From Heterobasidion occidentale (lineage: Eukaryota > Basidiomycota > Agaricomycetes > Russulales > Bondarzewiaceae), in contig JBCAQO010000012.1 of NCBI GenBank assembly GCA_039111635.1, positions 1,426,001 through 1,490,000 of the forward strand: a stretch of 64,000 bases of DNA. The letters are read 5' to 3'. Made by a program: the position numbers and the translations under genes. Each line of letters opens with the position of its first letter. Position 1 is the first letter of the stretch. The notes beneath the pieces are model-generated. The model was not told where the DNA came from, did no database searches, and was given only the letters and a program-made list of their open reading frames with translations. This document shows positions 56,025 through 64,000 of the stretch, piece after piece.

Positions 56025-58498
56025 ATGCGTTTGTACAAAGGCGAAGAAACACATTGTGACAAATGCAAACGGAAGCTAGGCTCTCGAAATCTAATTGTCT
56101 GTCTCGATGGCACGTCCAACAAGATTGGCGCCAAGGTGCGTCTAGTATCTGTAGTTTCCAGCATGATGTTTAATTGATGTTTTCATGCAGAACACATTCG
56201 TCGTACAACTGTGCGATCACATTGATAAAGACCACGGACTGGAATTCGACCCCGTTAAGGACCCTGAGCGGGGGAAGTGCTGTGCCAGGAAGCAAATGAC
56301 TTATTATAGCAGCGGAGTTGGTGCCTCTGCCGCAACCCAGACATTCAAGGTCCCGATTGCCTGGATGAAGCAGCAGCTCAGGTCAATGGTCGATCTTGGT
56401 TTTGCCTGGTAGGCTACGCTTCGGTCTCAGGTACTGGTATCGAAGTTTGACTTGGTTGAAGGCATTTTGACTTGGTTGAAGGCATTTTGAGGACATGGTC
56501 ATGAATGCGTATCGATGGTTGTCCAACAACTATGAGGCCGGTGATGATATTTATCTTTTCGGTAACGCAATGTTCCACAACTCGGTTAGGCTTCAGCTTT
56601 TGATGATATGTTGTAGGGGGTTCTCGCGGGGAGCGTATCAAGTCCGAACTTTGGCAGGAATGATCGGCAAGGTACGCTAATTTCCCTTGTCCATGCTTGA
56701 GTGCCGCTCAAGGTCCCTTTCATATGCAAGGTTGGCCTAGTCTATGCTGGGAACATAGAACAGATACCATTGTACGACCAATGTTTTCGATACCCGTGAA
56801 GCTGACTGATGTGTTTTCTCAGCCTATATGAGCGAGCCATCAGAAGGGACCAGACTGCTAAGCAAATGAAACGAGAAGACGAGAATGACGAGCAAAGGAC
56901 TCCCAAATCCAAAGACTTCAATCAAGTCATGTTTCGACCCGTCGATATCAAATTCGTTGGGGTCTCGTAGGAAACACGTTTCTCTCTTGTACTTGGACCT
57001 AATATATTTGTTAGGGACACCGTCTCCTCCATCGGGACATTCCGGCACCTGTCACTGCCTTTGGCGTCACCATCTCCCAAAGTCAAGTACTATCGGCATG
57101 CGCTTGCCCTTGATGAACGTCGTGTTAGATTATTGGCAGAGTACCTAGATGTCAGAGGACAAGATGAGGAAGCACAACAGGCAGGTACAACCGAAAATCC
57201 GCCGAAGCCAGACGCAAGGAGGTTTGGTTCGTTGGGACTCACAGTGACGTGTATGTTTTCGTCCTTCTTTAATACTAAATCCATCAAATTTGATGCTTCG
57301 TTGTTAGCGGCGGCGGTAAGGAAAGCGGTTTGCATCTTCCGGCGTTCAGTGTCGACTGGATGATCCAGGAAGCTGAATCTGCTGGACTGCGATTCCGTGT
57401 GGAAGAAGATTACATGTATGAGGCCAAGGAATTATTTCCTCTCCATTTCCTTAAACAGGGATCAGTGAAGAACTTGGTCGAGAAGTTCTGAACAGTCTTG
57501 GAGTATTTGCCGATATCACTATGGCAGGACTACCACCTCACATCTAATGACTGGAAGGTTAAAACCACTATGTAAGCCCTCCAGCTATTCACAGTGGTTC
57601 GCGACTCATGTTTTGCAGCCTCCCCCATCGGAGTCAAAGTCGTAAAATTTTGCCCTACCAGAAGATCCATATATCAGTGAAGCTATGGTATCGCACACAC
57701 TTCGAGGGATCACATAAGGCTCTTCCGAAGGCTCTGGAAGGGATTCCCAAGTTTGAAGCCCCTCTTACCAGAATTTACACATTTGGTATTCCGAAGTCCG
57801 ATGATTCTCATTGGGAGCTCAAATGGATCGATCGATATCGCACTCATTTGATAAATGGCTTCTGGAAGTGTATAGAAGACGCGGCAAAGAGGGACAAGAA
57901 GGGCGATGCGGCGAAGAACGAAGACTTACTCTTACTAGTGGCAGAGGCACTGAGGATCATGGCATCCACAGGTATGTACGACAAGTCTATCGGACATCAT
58001 GTTGCTGATCGCATCGATCAAATCTGTTCAGATTCTGGATTTGAAGAGCTGAACAAGCACTACTCGGAATTTGAGAAGCTGGTCGTGCCCGAGGGCAGCA
58101 CTTCCTACAAACAACCAATCAATTCGAGAACAAAAGTTGTCTTTGTCGGCGTCCTCGCCCAATTGATGTACAATCGTACGTGGCTTGTTTTGACATTGAT
58201 CGACGTCCCTAAACGTCCCTTGGTAGACCACGTGAAATCACAGCCTAGGGATAACAGTTATTCACGGCGTCCACTCAGCGAGGAAAGCATGCGCAGGCTG
58301 AAGGCCGTTCTATCTGCTCTCAGGGGGCTGACAAGCGAGAGCGCCGAGCATCCTGAGAGTGATGGAAAAATCAAGCTCGATTGTTTGCGGATTGTGTCAT
58401 CTTTGCTTTTTCAACGTAAGTGTGCGTTTTGTATTGAGTTTTGTCCAACTAACAAGCCCTTATAAACAGCTCGCATTAGAAAGACAATAGTCGAAATG
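56025..58498 (+). pseudogene. DUF2235-domain (Tle1-like alpha/beta hydrolase) protein, copy 1
   Basis: ATG 56025 begins MRLYKGEETHCDKCKRKLG, then RNLIVCLDGTSNKIGAK and, after an intron, NTFVVQLCDHIDKDHGLEF and MTYYSSGVGASAATQTF. The nucleophile region FSRGAYQVRTLAGMIGK is near 56640, the Asp region FVGVWDTVSSIG needs a one-base shift near 56965, and RHALALDERR and DWMIQEAESAGLRF follow. The later part (57608-58465) is a long exon with EAPLTRIYTFGIPKSDD. Lesions are a reading-frame break at the exon holding the nucleophile and a TGA at 57490-57492 where copy 2 has TGG (EKF-stop versus KGFWKAL). DUF2235 proteins are putative lipases or hydrolases; this copy is probably inactive. Confidence 0.7.
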
Positions 58499-58539
58499 AA
58501 GATTGAATGGGGTCTCTCTTGAGAGACAACACTTCAGCA

Positions 58540-59625
58540 CGAAGTCACCTACTTCCCATCACTTCAATGGCTCACTGGGGACAACACATCCGTATGAACA
58601 AATTGACCAATGTTCAAAGAGTGACGACTGCAGTGGTTACCTCGATCAAGGAGGAAGGTACGCATCTGTGCATTCGTGTCTGACAAGATCATTGAAATCT
58701 TTGGCTACTAGAGGTCATTCTACACGCTGAACGCCGCAGAAAAGAGAATCTCCGTGGTTTGGAGCTCGAGGACCTCAAAGATCCGAAACATGAGATCACA
58801 ATTGGCTTGCGTGATATATATTTTGCTAGCAATCAAGGTTTATGAGCTTCGTCCTCTGACGGTGAAAATAATGACCGTTTCGTTTCAGAGACTAAACGAC
58901 AGCAATTCGTAGAAGAGGGCATCGTGAAGCATTTAACAGACATTATCCAGAATATATGCCTTGCAATATTGGAATCTCAAGGACGCAAGAATGAGGAGAT
59001 CTTTGCAATTGGCTCCCTGGCACTTCACGCTTGAAACGACTGACCGGCCATGGTATGGTGTATTTTGATTGTGTAATTTACGTTTATTGAAAACCCCTCG
59101 ACCCTTGTGTATCACTTAGCGGACAGTTGGGAGGCCTTGCGAGATCTCAAGACCGGCGAAGCGCTGCTGCATGCATTGATGATCGCAAACGACTCGGTGT
59201 TGACCGGCGCCGATCTCTCCTGGGAGCAGTGGATTGGCGCTTTCACGTTTCAGGCGACCTCGGTCAAAGCCTGGAAAGAGATGATTCCTAAGCTAGATCC
59301 GACGTGGATGGGAGTGAAGCGAGATGAGATCGCCACTCAGCTTGAGACTGTATTCAAATGCGTTACTGCACGGGAGGCCAAACAGAAGGCAGAATCCAAG
59401 CGGCTCGCATGGGCCACACGACGAGCTGAAGCCAAGGTCGCAATTCTCACATTCGCCCAACAACGAGCAAAGGAAAAAGTCAAAATTCTCACACACGCCA
59501 GAGATCAAGCAGAAAACGACATGGAAGACCTTGCAAGCGACAAACGACACGCAGAGGCAGCAGTTGAACAACTTGCTGAAGCCAAATTGCAGGCAAACGC
59601 GACTCTGAACATGCTGAAAAGGTAA
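58540..59625 (+). CDS. Helical, coiled-coil protein or tail of the DUF2235 gene
   Basis: Exons after the DUF2235 region read MAHWGQHIRMNKLTNVQRVT, then ILHAERRRKENLRGLELEDL, then EEGIVKHLTDIIQNICLAIL. The last resembles armadillo-type helices and ends at a stop near 59030. A separate 172-codon frame, 59107-59625, has LTGADLSWEQWIGAFTFQA and a long charged coiled coil rich in Ala, Glu, Lys and Gln with an 11-14 residue rhythm (EAKVAILTFAQQRAKEKVK). Whether these are the C-terminus of the upstream protein or a separate gene is unclear. No family is named with confidence. Confidence 0.4.
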
Positions 59626-59899
59626 GACTTGGCTGCGCCCCTACTGGATATAATGATGCTCAAACTTGCTGACCTCTTTCGTTGGTCAGCTCTGCGGGCA
59701 GTACCTCGCTGGACAATAGCAAACTGGGAGATGCACAGATTTTATCTTTTTCTCTCCTCATCATATTCTGTCTCATTATTTTTATTGCACGAATCTAGGT
59801 ATTTTTCTTGTTCAGTGCATCACTTTCTAGACAATTACCTCAGAATGTTATATATTAGAATTTAAGTATACACGGCGTGAGTCGATACAAGACATTTGA

Positions 59900-60480
59900 T
59901 AAACATCAGAAGACAGGGAAGTGCAATGAAGGTCGAGAACGAAGAGAATAAGTGTCGCGATGATTGGTGTTTTGCAGAACAAACGTCGAATGTACGTCGA
60001 AGCGTAGAGTATGATAATTGAAAGTCGATGAGGACGAAAGCGAGACAGAAGTGCAGCTGCGGCGATGCTTCTTCGCGCTCACTTTGAACTCGGCCTTGCG
60101 CATCGCGTTCGGCAAGGGTCTCCGTCAACTCCCAATGAGCGGGTGCACTGAGGGGCGAGAAGATGATGAAGACCGAAAGGAGCCACAATGGTGGGAAGAC
60201 TACATAATCAAACATACAAGTCAATATCGTGTAGACGAACGGAGGGAAAATGCAGAAAAGATGCACATTAAACCAAATTCGAGGAAGTATTGCGCGAGAG
60301 GAATTGGCTCTGGCTGTGCGGAGACGGACTGGCGTGCATGAACGGCCTCGAGCTGGGAGTAGCTTGGACGCTCGCTCTCATTAAACGCGGGGCCCGCACG
60401 GATACGCGTATGCGGCTAGAAGGGCTGTCTCCATCGGAGGGGACGAGGGAATAGGGCGCTCGTTGTAACGGCTGTCGGAA
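59900..60480 (-). pseudogene. Damaged relative of the two-helix membrane protein (unit 2)
   Basis: Minus-strand fragments PSYSQLEAVHARQSVSAQ, LAQYFLEFGL and VVFPPLWLLSVFIIFSPLSA followed by HWELTETLAERDAQ match the intact gene at 47371-48062 in order. Frame changes and an early stop make it a pseudogene. It sits at the same place relative to DUF2235 copy 2 as the 54650-55090 fragment does to copy 1. Confidence 0.6.
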
Positions 60481-61870
60481 GCGCGGGTAGTGCGCGCTGC
60501 ACCGAAGAAGTCGTCAATTGCATCAAATTATGGAAGAGGAGGCTTTGCGGGCTTGGAGGCTATGATAAATGCGGTGGAAGGCAGAGCGAGAGGTACTTAT
60601 GGTAGTATACGTCGCAGAGGATGATGGCGGTGTACAGCAGGAATGCCAAATGAGGGAAGTGAGGAGTGTGGGTCTGTGTGGACGTGAGACCTGGCGAACA
60701 AGCCTCAAATGTAATCTGTTCCCACGGTTCGCATCCTGACAGCAACCTTGACAGAACACAGTCGTTCTGTTGCAAGGCTCTTACGTCCACTGCACGTTCT
60801 TACCAACAAGATGGAACCAGATGCAATGTGTTATTCTTCACATCGAAGTATCGACAGGAGTTGTATAGTGGCTCTCTGAATGCGGCGTCTTAACGAACGT
60901 ATCGCGGAACGGAATGGAACACACCAGACCTGCAGCGGAGCCATGATCAAGGATTCAAAATAGTAAGCCTTCATTTGTTTAGAACGAGGTGATGTATCGT
61001 GTTTCCGGTTCCTAATTGCAGACATCTCAAGACGGGTCATGTGTTGACGCTGTGCCAATCATTGAAACTCAGTTGCTCAGCGTTCGCTGTCGCGCGGCTT
61101 TCGTGCATGTTGCGTACCAAGTCTCAAATGGCAATCAAAGGTGCGCATATATGACCTTGTGTTCCATCGATCGACGTTGTGTCAAGATCCGACCCTCATT
61201 CAACAAATATGTACATCATCTCAGCAGGTGTGGCATGCAAGCAGCATGTATGCGCTCCATCGAAGGCCAGGCATCAACACATTTGTTACTATCTTGACTA
61301 TTCGAGATTCAAGCGGGGCCTGAAGCGTCATCCTGACGGTTTCCTCAAGTCGAGATGACGCGTTCAATAATCTTCGACAGACGTCCCTCGGTTTCAGTTC
61401 ATTCATCGAGGACACGATGCTACCACCTGGCAGTTAGATTCAGCTGTGATATACGAAGACAATTGTCTCCGAAATGCCTCACCGTGTCACTGTCTTTTCT
61501 CACAGCACAACCTCTGATAGTGCCCATGCAAGATCCTTACGCTAATGGCGTGGGCCTTGACCGCGTGAAACGTGGGATGATCGATAGAGACATCTCTGTT
61601 CGGGGTCCTTAACATGGTCAGTAATCAGTCAGTAGTCCACTAAAGCGGAATCGACATACTCTGATTGATCTGGTGAAGGGCTGGAAGATCTGTTTACAAT
61701 AAGTGAGTGAACCTGCACCATGACACGCAGCTTCTAATACCCAACCTTGTGGAAGGTGAGAGTGTGGCACGTTTTCAACGGCGTGGTAGCGTCCGAACGG
61801 TATAAATCGTGAATTCTCGCATCCATACTATCCCTACTCGACCACATACCTTACCAGCTCGATTCTTCGC
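60481..61870. other. Spacer of duplicated unit 2
   Basis: No gene is supported. Sequence similarity to 55100-56024 is scattered but runs in the same order. A TATAAAT at about 61801 precedes the DUF2235 start. Confidence 0.45.
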
Positions 61871-64000
61871 ATGCTCAAAGGTCTGACCAGCCTGCTCGCC
61901 CCGCACTCAGATGTCGAAAAAGAGTGTGGTACGTGTAAACGAAGGCTAGGCTCTCAGAGTCTCGTCGTCTGCCTCGACGGCACAGCTAACAAGATTGGCG
62001 CTACGGTGGGTCCGCCATCCGTAGAGTCCAACGTGGTATGTAATGGCTATGTTGATGCAGAGTACGTTCGTCGTACAACTGTGTGATCACATCGAGAAGG
62101 ACAGAGGACTGCAATTCGACGCCGATGCGGATCCAAAGAGGGGAAGGTGCTGTCCCAGGAAGCAGATGACGTACTATAGCAGCGGAATTGGCACGTACGC
62201 CGCGACCCAAACTTTCAAGCTTCCGATAGCCTACTTGAGACAGAAGCTCAGATCGACGGTTGATTTCGCTTTCGCATGGTAAGTCGCGTTTTTCTCTCAA
62301 GCACAGTTTGGAATTCTGACTTGTTCAAGGCATTTTGAGCATATGGTAATGAAGACGTATCAATGGTTGTCTAATACTGATGAGCCTGGTGACGATATTT
62401 ATCTTTTGGTAAGCAACGGGTCTGTTCTTGCTTGAATGTCAGCTCACAATATCATCGTCAAGGCTTTTCACGGGGAGCGTACCAAGTTCGAACCTTGGCA
62501 GGAATGATCAATAAGGTTGACCTAAACTACGCTGGGAACGTAGCACAGATCCCATTGTATTTCTTATGTTTTAAACATCCATATTCTTTGCTGATACGTT
62601 GTTCCAGTGCATACGAGCAAGCAGTCCGAAAGGACGAAGAGTTCAACAAAGTCATGTTTAGGCCCGTCAAGATTCAATTCGTCGAGGTGTGGTGCGAAAC
62701 CTTATTATTACGATTTGCTCAACGTTTACGCTTTTATCAGGGATACCGTCTCATCTATCGGACCATTCCGCCGCATGTCGTTGCCTTTGGCGTCGCTTTC
62801 TCAGAATGTCAAGTACTATCAGCATGCGCTCGCTCTTGATGAACGCCGCGTCAAGTGTCTGGCTGAGTACCTGGATGATCAAACACAACCTGTGGCCACA
62901 AGCTGTCAAAGAGGTTTGGTTCGTTGGGACTCATAGTGATGTGTATGACTTCGTGAGGTTTTGAATGCTCAGTTCATCAGGTCTAATGCATTATTAGCGG
63001 CGGCGGTAACGAACCCGGTGAACATCTTCCAGCATTCAGTGTCGATTGGATGATCCAGGAAGCCGAATTAGCTGGACTGCGGTTTCATTCAACTGAGTAC
63101 AGTCGGAAGACTGAATATTTATTTCCCTTTCATTTCCTCCATAAAGGACCAGTGAGGAACTCCGTCAAGGGGTTCTGGAAGGCATTGGAATATTTGCCAA
63201 TATCCGCATGGCAGGACTACCACATCACATCTAGTATCTGGAAGGCCGTAACCACGGTGTAAGCTCTCCAGCTGTCGGAAGTAACTCGCGACTGATAATA
63301 TTTTCCAGCGTCCCCCATCTGAGTCAGAGTCGGCGAATTTTGCCCTTAATCTCCTCGCTCATCTTACCAGGGTTTACACCTTTGGTATTCCGAATTCGGA
63401 GGACAACTATTTGGAGCTCAGGTGGCTGGATCGGTATCGTTCTATTCTGTTAAATGGATTCTGGAGGTGGACGGAGGACGATCGGACCAAGAACGCGCAG
63501 GACAAGAAGGAATATGACGACTTACTTGGAGTAGTGGCATAGGCAATGAGAATTATGGCATCCACAGGTATGTAACATCAGTCTTGTCGGGCACTCTCGG
63601 TCACCGATTGCGTCTGTGCAGCTTCTGGTTTCAAAGATTTGTACGAGTCTTATAATAAATTTGAGGGACTCGTTGTGGAGAGCACCTCCACCAAACGGTC
63701 AATTGATCCGAAGGTGAAGGTTGTCATCATAGGCCTCCTCGCTCAGTTGGTATACAATTGTACGTGGGACCTTTTTGCAATCTTTGACTTCCTCTAAAGT
63801 TCTCCATTAGGTCGCTTAAGATAACAGTCTAGTGTATCGGCAGAAGTACATTCACGGCGTTTGATGAGCGATAGAAACAAGCGTAGGCTCAAAATTGTTC
63901 TGACAGCTCTACAACGACTAGTAGACGAGAGCTCCAAGGATCCTCAGGATGATGGTAAGATTGAGCTTGACTGCTTGCAGATCGTATCATTTCTGCTTTT
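61871..64000 (+). pseudogene. DUF2235-domain protein, copy 2, damaged and cut by the window end
   Basis: ATG 61871 gives MLKGLTSLLAPHSDVEKEC, QSLVVCLDGTANKIGAT, then STFVVQLCDHIEKDRGLQF and MTYYSSGIGTYAATQTF. The nucleophile exon is GFSRGAYQVRTLAGMINKVD (62461-62520). Then come MFRPVKIQF, VWCETLLLR-type sequence that needs a frame change, KEVWFVGTHSD and DWMIQEAELAGLRF. Lesions are a missing C beside the donor at 62406 (TCTTTTGG versus TCTTTTCGG in copy 1), a frame change near 62690 and a TAG at 63540-63542 where copy 1 reads GAG. The gene runs off the window. Confidence 0.68.

Overview
This window looks like chromosomal DNA of an Agaricomycete (mushroom-forming basidiomycete). The evidence is dense genes with many 45-75 bp GT-AG introns, families I associate with Agaricomycetes (DUF6533, DUF6589, DUF7330, DUF2235, a RecQ-type helicase, a bestrophin-like channel, a stand-alone NRPS-like A-T-R enzyme) and chromodomain Ty3/gypsy retrotransposons. 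I see no bacterial operon, CRISPR array, rRNA or tRNA gene.

Region 1 (1-23,270) is a nested retrotransposon block on the minus strand. Outer element B (2049-23265, TSD GCTGG) has 834-bp LTRs and carries ORF0, gag, pol and a 3' ORF with a second CCHC zinc knuckle. Its 3' LTR is split by inner element A (2365-13176, TSD GGAAG), with 651/652-bp LTRs, gag, pol, a 3' ORF and a repeat-rich 3' non-coding region. The unsplit right LTR of B shows the empty site for A. A third A-family LTR lies at 34-654, and a diverged solo LTR at 26282-26916. Both elements have damaged pol genes although their LTR pairs are nearly identical. In both, the ten bases two positions inside the 5' LTR are complementary to a LTR segment about 31-34 nt downstream of a TATA-like box. 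That fits self-primed (Tf1-like) reverse transcription. The A-family LTR also holds a row of short hairpins with changing stems and a constant loop, placed in the predicted 5' leader RNA.

The block sits between a DUF6589 gene remnant (plus strand, to 1540) and a RecQ-like helicase gene (minus strand, 25558 to about 23309). Removing the insertion leaves these two as a tail-to-tail pair about 0.5 kb apart.

Region 2 (28.3-37.1 kb) has two convergent DUF6533 membrane-protein genes, a DUF7330 gene and a bestrophin-like channel gene. Region 3 (37.5-43 kb) has a 134-bp foldback sequence and a 17-intron NRPS-like adenylation-thiolation-reductase gene, the most clearly enzymatic gene here. Region 4 (45.3-48.1 kb) has a Cys-containing single-pass membrane protein and a small two-helix membrane protein. 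Region 5 (49.1-53.8 kb) has two more DUF6533 genes. Region 6 (54.6-64 kb) is a diverged tandem segmental duplication. Each unit has a broken relative of the two-helix protein on the minus strand followed by a damaged DUF2235 hydrolase-like gene on the plus strand.

I saw no tight functional pathway linking the genes. The window reads as accessory, repeat-rich sequence with local gene-family expansions.
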